Source: Polaromonas sp.
GTDB taxonomy: Bacteria; Pseudomonadota; Gammaproteobacteria; Burkholderiales; Burkholderiaceae_C
Length of the DNA stretch: 64,000 bases
Assembly: GCF_029945685.1 (NCBI RefSeq)
Contig: NZ_JAQSDA010000013.1
Coordinates: 62,001-126,000 of the forward strand
Direction of reading: 5' to 3'
The notes beneath the pieces were generated by a model. It made no database searches. It saw nothing but the letters and a program-made list of their open reading frames with translations, and was not told the DNA's origin. Every line of letters begins with the position of its first letter. Position 1 is the stretch's first letter. The translations under genes were made by a program, and so were the position numbers. This document shows, piece after piece, positions 52,149 through 62,390 of this stretch.

Positions 52149-53726
52149 ATGCACGCTGTTTTGCCCCGCTTCACCGCGCCTTTCCTGCACCTGCGGCCAG
52201 CACGCTTTTTTGCCCTGCTGGGCCTGTGTGTGGCGCTCACCAGTGCCCATGCCTGGACTCTGGACGATGTGGGTGCCTTGGCGCAACAACGTGCGCAAAC
52301 CCCCTACCAGCAACCACGTGCCGCTGTTCCCGCCGAACTGGCGGCCCTGGACTACGACGGCCTGCGTGACATCCGTTTCAAGGACGACAAGGCCTTGTGG
52401 CGGGCTGACCAGTTGCCCTACGAAGCGAAGTTTTTCCATGTCGGCCGGCAGACCGACGCGGTTCACATTCACGAGTTGTCTGCCCAGGGCAACAAGCTCC
52501 TGCGCTACAGCGCCGACGACTTCACCTACGGCAAGAACCAGCTGGACCCGGCGCGCTGGGGTGATATCGGCCATGCCGGATTTCGCATCCACACCTCGCT
52601 CAATTCGCCCGCCTACAAGGATGAGCTGATTGCCTTTCTGGGCGCCAGCTACTTCCGCGCCCTGGGTGCCGGCCAGCGTTATGGCCTGTCGGCCCGCGGC
52701 CTGGCGGTGGACCCCACCGGCGCAAAGCAGGAAGAGTTTCCGCGCTTCACCGATTTCTGGCTGGAAAAACCAGCGCCCGGTGCAAAGCAGGTCACGGTGT
52801 ATGCCCTGCTGGATTCGGCGCGCATGACGGGCGCCTACCGCTTTGACATCCGCCCAGGGGAAGAAACGGTCACCGAAGTGCACGCCCGCATCTTCATGCG
52901 CGCAGGCGCTGGTCCGCGCGTGGCCACCTTGGGTGTGGCGCCGCTGACCAGCATGTTTTTCTTCGGTGAAAATCAGCCCCGCGCGGGCGACTTCCGGCCT
53001 GAAGTGCACGACTCGGACGGCCTGATGGTCGCCACCGGCGAAGGCGAGTGGCTGTGGCGCCCGCTGCAGAACCCGACGTCCCCGCTGGTGACCTCTTTCA
53101 GCATGAAAAACCTCAAGGGTTTTGGCTTGATGCAGCGTGACCGCGCCTTCAGCAACTACGAGGACACCGAAGCCCGCTACGAGCTGCGGCCCAGCGCCTG
53201 GGTGACCCCGCTGGGCGACTGGGGCGCCGGCCGTGTCGAGCTGTTGCAGTTTGCGACGCCTGACGAAACCCATGACAACGTGGCCGCCTATTGGGTCCCG
53301 GAAAAAACCCCGATGCCCGGCCAGTCGCTTGATCTCGCGTGGCGGATTGGCTGGCAAGGCACCAGCCAGCAGCGCCCGCCCAACGGCTGGGTGACCCAGT
53401 CGCGCCGCGGCACCGGCTACAGCAAGCTCAACGCCGAGGCCCTGGCCCAGCAGACACAGTTTGTCATCGACTTTGCCGGGCCGGCCCTGGATGCGCTTCC
53501 GGAGGGCGCCAGAGTGGAGGCGATCACCACGGCCAGCAGCAACGCCCGCGTCGTTGAAAGCATCGCTTACCGCAACCCCGCCACCGGCACCTGGCGCATG
53601 AGCCTGCGCGTGCAGCGCCTGGACACCCCCGCCAACCAGAACGCCCAACCCATCGAGCTGCGCGCCTTTCTCCAACATGACACTCACACACTGACCGAAA
53701 CATGGACCAACCTGATCACACCCTGA
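52149..53726 (+). CDS. opgG: Periplasmic glucan biosynthesis protein OpgG (MdoG)
   Basis: A 525-residue periplasmic protein needed to build osmoregulated periplasmic glucans. A signal peptide with a long n-region (hydrophobic core FFALLGLCVALTSAHA) precedes the OpgG beta-sandwich. Family landmarks include 'YDGLRDIRFKDDKALW', 'FRIHTSLNSPAYKDELIAFLGASYFRALG' (residues 141-170), 'YGLSARGLAVD', 'TSMFFFGEN' and 'FRPEVHDSDGL'. No Shine-Dalgarno is seen, and a sigma-54 promoter ends 11 bases before the ATG, so the mRNA may be leaderless. It overlaps opgH by 25 bases. Confidence 0.95.
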   Translation: MHAVLPRFTAPFLHLRPARFFALLGLCVALTSAHAWTLDDVGALAQQRAQTPYQQPRAAVPAELAALDYDGLRDIRFKDDKALWRADQLPYEAKFFHVGRQTDAVHIHELSAQGNKLLRYSADDFTYGKNQLDPARWGDIGHAGFRIHTSLNSPAYKDELIAFLGASYFRALGAGQRYGLSARGLAVDPTGAKQEEFPRFTDFWLEKPAPGAKQVTVYALLDSARMTGAYRFDIRPGEETVTEVHARIFMRAGAGPRVATLGVAPLTSMFFFGENQPRAGDFRPEVHDSDGLMVATGEGEWLWRPLQNPTSPLVTSFSMKNLKGFGLMQRDRAFSNYEDTEARYELRPSAWVTPLGDWGAGRVELLQFATPDETHDNVAAYWVPEKTPMPGQSLDLAWRIGWQGTSQQRPPNGWVTQSRRGTGYSKLNAEALAQQTQFVIDFAGPALDALPEGARVEAITTASSNARVVESIAYRNPATGTWRMSLRVQRLDTPANQNAQPIELRAFLQHDTHTLTETWTNLITP

Positions 53727-55681
53727 CGCCCCGCAGCCTGCTGCGCGAAGAACGCCATCCGAATTCGGTCACCGCGCCGCCGGTACGTCGCGGCTCCATG
53801 GCGCCGCGCCCCTGGCGCGGCTTCTGGAGCAGCCTTTGCACGGCCGCGCTGGGGCTGACACGTCCGCCCGCCAGCCGCCCTCTGCCGCTGCAGGAGGTAC
53901 AGAAGCGCCAGCCCTGGCAACAAGCTGCCGCGCGGCGCAGGGCCGTCTTTGTGATGCTGACGGTACTCAGCACGGTCCTCGCCACCAGCCTGTTCGCCGA
54001 CATGCAGCCCGACTACGACAGCGCCTGGCTGCAGTACGGCCAACTCGTGCTGTTTGCGCTGCTGTCCGCCTGGGTGGTCACCGGTTTCATGACGGCCATG
54101 ATGGGGTTTTACGTGACGATTCGCGGCGACAAACATGCCCTGTCGGCCAGACATGTCCAGCACCATGCCCTGGACGCCGGCACCCGGACGGCCATCATCA
54201 TGCCGATCTGCAACGAGGATGTGCGCACCGTGTTCGCGGGCCTGCGCGCCACCTGTGAATCAGTCGCGGCGACCGGCCAGGTGAAAGCCTTCGACGTGTT
54301 TGTGCTGTCAGACACCAGCGACCCGGCCACCCAGAAGGCCGAACGCGCCGCCTGGGAAGACCTGCGCACCCAGCTGGCCGCCCAGCCCGACCAGCCCCAC
54401 GTCGAGGTCTACTACCGCCTGCGCAAGCGCCGCACCGACCGCAAGGCCGGCAACGTGGCCGATTTCTGCCGCCGCTGGGGCAAGGACTACCGCTACATGG
54501 TGGTGCTTGACGCCGACAGCGTGATGAGCGGTGACTGCCTGGTGGCCATGGTCAAGCTGATGCAAGCCAACCCGAGCGCCGGCATCATCCAGACCGCCAC
54601 CCAGGCCATCGGCCATGTCACCCTGCACGCCCGGGCGCAGCAATTCGCCTCCCGCGTCACGGGTCGCCTGTTCACGCTGGGCATGCAGTTCTGGCAGATG
54701 GGCGAGTCGCACTACTGGGGCCACAACGCCATCATCCGGATCGAGCCTTTCATGCAGCACTGCGCGCTGGCGCGTATCAAGGGCTCGGGCGGCATGTCGG
54801 GCAGCATCATGTCGCACGACTTTGTCGAAGCCGCGTTGATGCGCCGCGCCGGTTACCACGTCTGGCTGGTCGCCGATCTGGTGGGCAGCTACGAACAACA
54901 GCCGCCCGACCTGCTGGCCGAACTTCAGCGCGATCGCCGCTGGTGTCAGGGCAACCTGCAGAACTCGCGCCTGATTGCCGAGCCCGGCATCCATCCGGTG
55001 CACCGCTCGATGTTCGGCACGGGCGCCATGGCCTATCTGTCGGCACCCTTGTGGCTTTCTTTCCTGACGCTGGGAACAGCACTATGGCTCTCCGGCACGC
55101 CCATGGTCAGCGACTGGGTCAGGCTGCCCGGCGAACTCCTGACCTTGTGGGCCTGGACCTTGTCGATGCTGTTTTTGCCGCGTCTCCTGGGCATTGCAGC
55201 CGTGCTGATCAAGCGCCAGCAGCAGGCCTACGGCGGCACCGTCAGCCTGCTGCGCAGCGCGCTGCTGGAAACCCTGGTGGCCCTGCTGCAGGCGCCGATC
55301 CGCATGCTCGCGCACTCGCTGTTTGTGCTGGTCGCGCTGACCGGGCTCAAGCTGGAGTGGAAATCGCCACCGCGCGAAGCCGCGGCGGTGCCGTGGCGCA
55401 TCGCGTTGCAACAACTCGCGCCCATGAGCGCCGTGATTGTGCTGCTCGCCGCCGGCATCACGCTGATTGACGCCAGCGCGCTGGTCTGGCTGCTGCCCGT
55501 GGGCATGCCGCTGCTGCTGGCCATCCCGATGACGGTGTTGACCAGCCAGGTTGGCTTCGGCACGGCCATGCGTGCGCACCACTACTTGCTGATTCCTGAA
55601 GAGACCCGGTCACCGGCGGTGCTGCGCCGCGCCTGGCTGCATGCCAGCCCGCGGGCGCGGCCGCGGCTGCAAGCGGCGTGA
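53702..55681 (+). CDS. opgH: Glucan biosynthesis glucosyltransferase OpgH (MdoH)
   Basis: A 659-residue inner-membrane family-2 glycosyltransferase that makes the beta-1,2 glucan backbone from UDP-glucose. The metal site is in 'YMVVLDADSVMSGDCL', the Q/RxxRW-type motif is 'ELQRDRRWCQGNLQNSRLI', and 'HDFVEAALMRRAGYHVWL' carries the catalytic Asp. Two helices precede and about five follow the catalytic domain. It is much shorter than E. coli OpgH (847) through a reduced N-terminus, the part that in E. coli binds FtsZ. The gene overlaps opgG and shares its sigma-54 promoter. Confidence 0.95.
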   Translation: MDQPDHTLTPRSLLREERHPNSVTAPPVRRGSMAPRPWRGFWSSLCTAALGLTRPPASRPLPLQEVQKRQPWQQAAARRRAVFVMLTVLSTVLATSLFADMQPDYDSAWLQYGQLVLFALLSAWVVTGFMTAMMGFYVTIRGDKHALSARHVQHHALDAGTRTAIIMPICNEDVRTVFAGLRATCESVAATGQVKAFDVFVLSDTSDPATQKAERAAWEDLRTQLAAQPDQPHVEVYYRLRKRRTDRKAGNVADFCRRWGKDYRYMVVLDADSVMSGDCLVAMVKLMQANPSAGIIQTATQAIGHVTLHARAQQFASRVTGRLFTLGMQFWQMGESHYWGHNAIIRIEPFMQHCALARIKGSGGMSGSIMSHDFVEAALMRRAGYHVWLVADLVGSYEQQPPDLLAELQRDRRWCQGNLQNSRLIAEPGIHPVHRSMFGTGAMAYLSAPLWLSFLTLGTALWLSGTPMVSDWVRLPGELLTLWAWTLSMLFLPRLLGIAAVLIKRQQQAYGGTVSLLRSALLETLVALLQAPIRMLAHSLFVLVALTGLKLEWKSPPREAAAVPWRIALQQLAPMSAVIVLLAAGITLIDASALVWLLPVGMPLLLAIPMTVLTSQVGFGTAMRAHHYLLIPEETRSPAVLRRAWLHASPRARPRLQAA

Positions 55682-55710
55682 ATTCGGGCAGGCCGGCCAA
55701 CAACGCTCGA

Positions 55711-55771
55711 CCGCTATAAATTCAATAGCTGTTTGCGCCCACCGGACAAGGAAATGGCGCCATTTTTCATG
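55711..55771 (+). repeat. Small hairpin repeat, copy 5, between convergent opgH and ffh
   Basis: CGCTATAAATTCAATAGCTGTTTGCGCC, GACAAGG and ATGGCGCCAT follow the order of the family, with GCGCC/GGCGC pairing across a longer loop and an AT-rich TTTTTCAT end. The usual CAAGGGCTG is changed to CAAGGAAAT, so this copy is the most divergent. Confidence 0.5.
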
Positions 55772-55786
55772 TGAAGGCCAAGGGGA

Positions 55787-57145
55787 TCAGAACTTCGGCA
55801 TGCCCTTCATGCCGCCCATGCGTTTCATCATTTTCATCATGCCGCCGCCCTTCATCTTCTTCATCATGGTCTGCATCTGCTCGAACTCATTGAGCAGGCG
55901 GTTGACCTCCTGAACCTGCACGCCTGAGCCTGCGGCAATGCGGCGTTTGCGCGTGGCCTTGATGAGTTCGGGCTTGCGGCGCTCGAGCGGCGTCATGCTC
56001 TGAATGATGCCTTCCTTGCGGCGGACGTCTTTTTCGGCCTTGTCCATGTCGACCTGGCCGGCCTTGGCCGCCATCTGCGCCGGCAGCTTGTCGAGCAGGC
56101 TGGACAGCCCGCCCATGCTTTTCATCTGCTGCAGCTGGCTCAAAAAGTCGTTGAGGTCAAAACCGCTGCCGGACTTCATCTTGGCGGCGAGTTTTTGCGC
56201 CGCCGCCATGTCCACGCCAGCGGTGACCTGCTCGACCAGCGCGACGATGTCACCCATGCCGAGAATGCGGCCGGCGTGGCGCTGGGCATCGAAGACTTCC
56301 AGCCCGTCGATTTTTTCACTGGTTCCCGAGAACTTGATCGGCGCGCCGGTGATCTGCCGCACGCTGAGCGCCGCGCCGCCGCGCGAGTCGCCGTCGGTCT
56401 TGGTCAGGATGATGCCGGTCAGCGGCAGCGCTTCCTTGAAGGCCTTGGCCGTGTTGATGGCGTCCTGGCCCTGCATGGCATCCACAACAAACAGGGTTTC
56501 GACCGGGTTCAGCGCCGCATGCAGCGCCTTGATCTCGGCCATCAACGCTTCGTCGATCGCCAGGCGGCCGGCGGTGTCGACCAGCAGCACATCAAAGAAA
56601 TGTTTGCGCGCGTAGTCCAGTGCGGCCAGCGCGATGTCCACCGGCTTCTGGTCTGCCGTGCTGGGAAACCATTCGGCACCGGCCTGCTTTGTCACGGTCT
56701 TGAGCTGCTCGATGGCCGCCGGACGGTACACGTCACCCGACACCGTCAGCACCTTCTTCTTGCGTTTTTCGATCAGGTGCTTGGCCAGCTTGGCGGTGGT
56801 CGTGGTCTTGCCCGCACCCTGCAGACCGGCCATGAGGATCACCGCCGGCGGCTGGGCCGCCAGGTTGATGTCGCTGACGCCCTCGCCCATGGTGGCGGCC
56901 AGCTCGCGGTTGACAATGCTGACCAGCACCTGGCCCGGCGACAGCGAAGCCATGACTTCCTGGCCCAGCGCCTTTTCCTTGACGCGGGCAATGAAGTCGC
57001 GCACCACGGGCAGGGCCACGTCGGCTTCGAGCAGAGCCATGCGCACCTCGCGCAACATGTCCTGCACATTGGATTCCGTGATGCGGGCCTGGCCGCGCAT
57101 TTCCTGGACGAGGCGGGAGAGTTTGTCAGTGAGGGCAGAGGCCAT
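55787..57145 (-). CDS. ffh: Signal recognition particle protein Ffh
   Basis: A 452-residue SRP GTPase that, with 4.5S RNA, targets nascent inner-membrane proteins. The NG domain shows G1 'LMAGLQGAGKTTTTAKLA' near residue 105, 'DVYRPAAIEQL', G3 'VDTAGRLAIDEALM' and G4 'LTKTDGDSRGG'. The C-terminal M domain ends in the Met-rich signal-binding and RNA-binding region ('RIAAGSGVQVQEVNRLLNEFEQM...MMKKMKGGGMMKMM'). ATG at 57145 begins MASALTDKLS. It diverges from the ccsA-like gene, 76 bases away. Confidence 0.97.
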   Translation of the reverse strand: MASALTDKLSRLVQEMRGQARITESNVQDMLREVRMALLEADVALPVVRDFIARVKEKALGQEVMASLSPGQVLVSIVNRELAATMGEGVSDINLAAQPPAVILMAGLQGAGKTTTTAKLAKHLIEKRKKKVLTVSGDVYRPAAIEQLKTVTKQAGAEWFPSTADQKPVDIALAALDYARKHFFDVLLVDTAGRLAIDEALMAEIKALHAALNPVETLFVVDAMQGQDAINTAKAFKEALPLTGIILTKTDGDSRGGAALSVRQITGAPIKFSGTSEKIDGLEVFDAQRHAGRILGMGDIVALVEQVTAGVDMAAAQKLAAKMKSGSGFDLNDFLSQLQQMKSMGGLSSLLDKLPAQMAAKAGQVDMDKAEKDVRRKEGIIQSMTPLERRKPELIKATRKRRIAAGSGVQVQEVNRLLNEFEQMQTMMKKMKGGGMMKMMKRMGGMKGMPKF

Positions 57146-57221
57146 GAATAAGCTCCACAACTGGAGCGGAAAGGAAGTGAAAGAAGGACCAGGCGTCTGG
57201 CGCAGAAGCTAAACTGTAGCC

Positions 57222-58022
57222 ATGATTTTAACTTTGAGCGCCTGGTGGGGTCTGGCCGCGGCCATAGGCGCAGCGCTGGCCTATGCCATCCTGGCGCTCG
57301 CCAGCGCGCGTTTGAGCGAAACCACGACGCGCGGCGTGCTGCTGCTGGCGTGGCTGCTGCACGCGCTCGCCCTGGCCGAGGGACTGCTTGGGGAACCGCC
57401 ACGTTTCGGGTTTGCGCCCGCCCTGTCCATGACCGTCTGGCTGGTCCTGAGCGTGTACGCGGTGGAAAGCCGGCTGTTTCCTCAGCTCAAGGCACGCTGG
57501 ACGCTGGCTGGCCTGGGCAGCGCCGCCGTCCTGCTGGCGCTGGTGTTTCCCGGCACCAGCTACCACGTGATTGCATCGCCCTGGCTGCCCTTGCACTGGG
57601 CACTGGGCATTGCCTCCTACGGCCTGTTTGCCGCCGCCGTGATTCATGGCTGGCTGATGAACCGCTCCGAACGCTCGATCCGCTCTGCCACCCAACCCGA
57701 CACCGGCGTGCCCCTGCTGACCCTGGAAAGGCTGACCTTTCGTTTTGTGCAGGCCGGTTTTGTGCTGTTGACCGCCACGCTGCTGGTCGGCTGGCTGTTT
57801 GCCGAAACCCTGTACGGCCCGGGCCTGGCCGGACAATGGAACCACAAGACCATTTTTTCGGTGCTGGCCTGGATCACTTTTGCCGGTCTGCTGGTCGGCC
57901 GGGCACGCCTGGGCTGGCGCGGGCGGCAGGCGGTGCGGGTGCTGTATCTGGGCTCAGGCCTGCTGCTGCTCGGATATGTGGGCTCGCGTTTTGTCCTTGA
58001 AGTCATTTTGAAGCGCGTATGA
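57222..58022 (+). CDS. CcsA/YpjD-type cytochrome c assembly membrane protein
   Basis: A 266-residue inner-membrane protein with about eight helices, including 'HWALGIASYGLFAAAVIHGWLM' and 'HKTIFSVLAWITFAGLLVGRARLGWRGRQ', which follow the conserved pattern of the cytochrome c assembly (CcsA/HemX/YpjD) domain with haem-ligand-type histidines. The YpjD branch next to ffh is found in many proteobacteria and its exact role is not settled. It overlaps the PP0621 gene by four bases and opens a run to ampD. Confidence 0.9.
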   Translation: MILTLSAWWGLAAAIGAALAYAILALASARLSETTTRGVLLLAWLLHALALAEGLLGEPPRFGFAPALSMTVWLVLSVYAVESRLFPQLKARWTLAGLGSAAVLLALVFPGTSYHVIASPWLPLHWALGIASYGLFAAAVIHGWLMNRSERSIRSATQPDTGVPLLTLERLTFRFVQAGFVLLTATLLVGWLFAETLYGPGLAGQWNHKTIFSVLAWITFAGLLVGRARLGWRGRQAVRVLYLGSGLLLLGYVGSRFVLEVILKRV

Positions 58023-58255
58023 AATACCTGTTGGTGATCGTCCTGGTGCTGGTGGTCCTCTGGCTCTGGCGCAGCAACCGGCGCGCCGAACGGCAGGACA
58101 AGCCACCCGCGCCGACAGCCGGCCGGTCCGGCCACCCGCCTACGGAAGTGGTTGCCTGCGCCGTCTGCGCCGTGCACCTGCCCCGTTCCGACGCACTGCC
58201 CGGCGGAAACGGGTTTTACTGCAGCGACGCGCATCGTCGCCAAGCCGAGGGCTGA
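58019..58255 (+). CDS. PP0621-family small protein
   Basis: A 78-residue protein with an N-terminal membrane helix (YLLVIVLVLVVLWLWR), a Pro-rich linker and a C-terminal zinc-ribbon-like motif 'VVACAVCAVHLPRSDALPGGNGFYCSDAHR', where C-x2-C...C..H could bind zinc. This is the PP0621 pattern, commonly encoded beside pilS. Its role is unknown. It overlaps the ccsA-like gene by four bases and pilS by one (TGATG). Confidence 0.88.
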   Translation: MKYLLVIVLVLVVLWLWRSNRRAERQDKPPAPTAGRSGHPPTEVVACAVCAVHLPRSDALPGGNGFYCSDAHRRQAEG

Positions 58256-59996
58256 TGGCCAAGGCGGCTCCGGACTCCGGGAATTCCTGGTTTGGGCCGG
58301 TAGAGAAATCCGGCGCCTGGGAATCGGACGCCGGCAGCGAGTCCTTCGGCCGGCTGTGGCGGGCATTCATGGCGGCCCGCGTGACGCTGGCCACCGTGCT
58401 GCTTGCCCTGCAGGCCTCCATCTATGCCCTGGGCCAGCCCGTCGGCAAGGCCATGATCGCGCTGTGCGTCGCCTACTTTATTGCGGCGCTCGCCATCCGT
58501 GTCTGGGCCCATCCGAAACCACCGGGCAGCACCTTCGATGCCCAGTGGCTCTCCACGGTCGGCCTGGACGTGCTGGCATTTTCGGCCCTCAATTTCCTGC
58601 AGTCAGGGGCGATCAACTACACGGCTCTGTTCGCGTTACCTGTGCTGCTGGCTTCCGTGCTGGGCCCCATCCTGCTGGCCCTTGGGACCGCCGCCAGCGT
58701 GGCGCTGCTGCTGCTGGCCGATGCCTGGTGGGCCTCCCTGCAATTGCCGGGCGACGCCGCGGCGCGCTTTCTGCAGGCCGGTCTGAGCGGGTCCGGTTTT
58801 TTCATCATCGCCCTGCTCGCCAACCAGCTGGCCCTGCGCCTGTCGCGGGAACAGAAGCGGGCCGAACGCAGCCAGTCGGCCGCGCTCATCCAGACCCAGG
58901 TCAATGAACTGGTCATCGACACGCTGGTCGATGGGGTTCTGGTGATCGATACAGGCGGCACGGTGCGCGCGGCCAACCCCGCGTCCCTGCGTTTGCTGGC
59001 CATCGAGGATGCGGCGCGCGCCGCCCCCTTTGTGCTGGCTGCCAAGACGGCCTGGCAACCACTGGCGGCGCTGGCACAGCGGACGTTTGAGAAACGCAGC
59101 CCGCAGCAGTCCGACGTGAGCCTGGAGCATCCCTCACGCCATGCCCGTCGCCTGCAGGTGCGCACCCGGCTGGCCGCCTCGCGCGACGGCTCGCACGAGA
59201 GTCTGTGCGTGATGTTCCTGGAAGACCTGCGGGAAATGGAAGCCAGGGTGCGCACCGAAAAAATGGCGGCCATGGGGCGCATGTCGGCCGCGGTCGCCCA
59301 TGAAATCAGGAACCCACTGGCGGCCATCACGCAAGCCAATGCCCTGCTGGAAGAAGACCTGCAGGACGCCGGGCAGCGACAGCTCACAGGCATGGTCCGG
59401 CAAAACGCGCAGCGGCTTGCCAGGATTGTTGAGGAAATCCTCAACATCTCGCGCGTTCAGGAGCAGGGTCCCCAGGTGCAGACCAGCGCACTGCCGCTCG
59501 ATGACATGCTGCGACGCATCTGCTCGGACTGGACACAGCAAACGGCATCGGGCAAACGGCTGCAACTGCTTGCGGGAGCCGACCGGGTTGCGGTACTGTT
59601 CGAGGGCGAGCACCTTCGGCGCCTGATCATCAACCTGCTGGACAACGCCCTGCGTTATGCCAGCACCGTTGATGGTGCAATACAGGTCATCACCGAAACC
59701 ACCGCCGCCGGGCAACCGCGGCTGTCGGTATGGAGCGACGGCCAACCGCTCGAAAAAACCGTGCAGTCGCATCTGTTCGAGCCGTTTTTCTCATCGGAGA
59801 GCCGCTCCAGCGGGCTGGGACTGTATATATGCAGGGAGCTCTGCGAACGCCACGGCGCGCTCATAGGTTACCAGCGGGTCGTCCGCAACTCCGTGGAAGG
59901 CAACGAGTTTTTTGTCCTCTTCCGGCCCGCCGTGGTCGAGCCGGCTTTGTCTCCGACGGGTTTTGACACAATGTGGTCTGACATCCGGAAAACCCC

Positions 59997-60000
<4 letters not shown>
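58255..60000 (+). CDS. pilS: PilS: sensor histidine kinase for pilin expression
   Basis: A 581-residue kinase with about six membrane helices in residues 40-195, a PAS-like domain near 215-320 ('LVIDTLVDGVLVIDTGGTVRAANPASLRLL', split over the fold), His box 'MSAAVAHEIRNPLAAITQANALL' near 348, N box 'LIINLLDNALRYAS' and a G box 'SGLGLYICRELCERH'. PilS senses pilin in the inner membrane and phosphorylates PilR. The pair overlaps by four bases. Gene order ccsA-like, PP0621, pilS, pilR, ampD is typical of betaproteobacteria. Confidence 0.93.
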
Positions 60001-61389
<1,389 letters not shown>

Positions 61390-61415
<26 letters not shown>

Positions 61416-61989
61416 GGCGGAGTCCGCGCTGTGGCAGGACGGCTGGTACCGCTATGCCCGGGCGCAGGCTTCGCCGAACTTCGGTCAGCGGCCTGCGTCG
61501 GCCTGCATCGACCTGATCGTCATCCACTCCATCAGTCTGCCCCCGGGTGAATTCGACAATGGCCAGGTGCAACGCCTGTTCACCAACCAGCTGGACTGGG
61601 ACGCCCATCCCTATTTTCAGTCGATGCGCGGTTTGCAGGTGTCTTCCCATTTTTTCATCACCCGGTCCGGGCAACTCTGGCAGTTTGTCAGCTGCGATGC
61701 GCGCGCCTGGCATGCCGGCGAGTCCGGCTACCGGGGCAAAAGCAACTGCAATGACGACTCGGTTGGCATCGAACTCGAAGGCCTGGAAGGCGGGCTGTTC
61801 GAACCCGCCCAGTACGAAACCCTGGCCAGCGTCTGCGCGGCGCTGATGTGTCATTACCCGATCACGCACCTGGCCGGCCACGAACACATTGCACCCGGCC
61901 GCAAGCAGGACCCGGGACCCGGCTTCGACTGGCCCCGATTGCAGGATTCGCTGGGCTTGCCGCCTAAGTGTTTTCCCGCAACCCCCTGA
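61390..61989 (+). CDS. ampD: 1,6-anhydro-N-acetylmuramyl-L-alanine amidase AmpD
   Basis: A 199-residue cytoplasmic zinc amidase that removes peptides from anhydromuropeptides in cell-wall recycling. Zinc ligands are the His in 'LIVIHSISLPPGEF', and His and Asp in 'LAGHEHIAPGRKQDPGPGFDW'; 'SSHFFITRSGQLWQFV' and 'RAWHAGES' are further landmarks. In-frame ATGs at 61390 and 61402 both lie inside the pilR end; neither has a clear ribosome binding site, so translational coupling is likely. Confidence 0.94.
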
Positions 61990-62390
61990 CGGCCCCGGCG
62001 GTTCCGGCTTGGGCGCCTTCCCTTTACATCCGCGGTCACCGGAATCACCGATCGCCCTGCAAGGCGCATGAACACGTGATCGGCACGTACCCGGCCGATC
62101 GATGCCCGGCTTCGAGGCGCCCATGAGGACCCAAGCTTGTGCATTTTTTCCGCAAAAAAAATGCAAACAAAAAGTAACGCGCACGTGACGAAACGATTTG
62201 AGGTCGATACACTACCTGTAGTGCTTGAAATCACTCCAGACCCTAGATGTAGTGTTTTAATCGCCTAGTGACATGGACCGATTCAGGCCTCCACAGCCCA
62301 AGGAAAGACCGCCAGCACCGCGCCCGTCAGCCCTCTTCCTGCCCTGAACCCTTGTCAATTCACCCAACAACAAAGCACAACGAGGAAAAC
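61990..62390. other. Intergenic region before nrdA
   Basis: About 400 bases without a convincing gene. The first half shows nothing I can support. From about 62140 there is an A/T-rich stretch (TTTTTTCC, AAAAAAAATGC, AAAAAG) that could act as an UP element, then the nrdA promoter and NrdR boxes. Confidence 0.7.
62209..62256 (+). promoter_or_regulatory. Tandem NrdR boxes around the nrdA promoter
   Basis: Box 1, ACACTACCTGTAGTGC (62209-62224), and box 2, CCCTAGATGTAGTGTT (62241-62256), resemble the NrdR consensus ACACWATATATWGTGT. Their centres are 32 bases apart, about three helix turns, as is usual for NrdR pairs. A candidate promoter, TTGAAA (62225-62230) and TGTAGT (62248-62253) with 17 bases between, falls between and under the boxes, so NrdR binding would block polymerase. 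Confidence 0.8.

Noticed and set aside
52149..52400. A GlmY/GlmZ-like small RNA as the product of the sigma-54 promoter.
   Set aside because: The predicted start coincides with the opgG ATG, and no terminator or conserved small-RNA fold is seen within the first few hundred bases.
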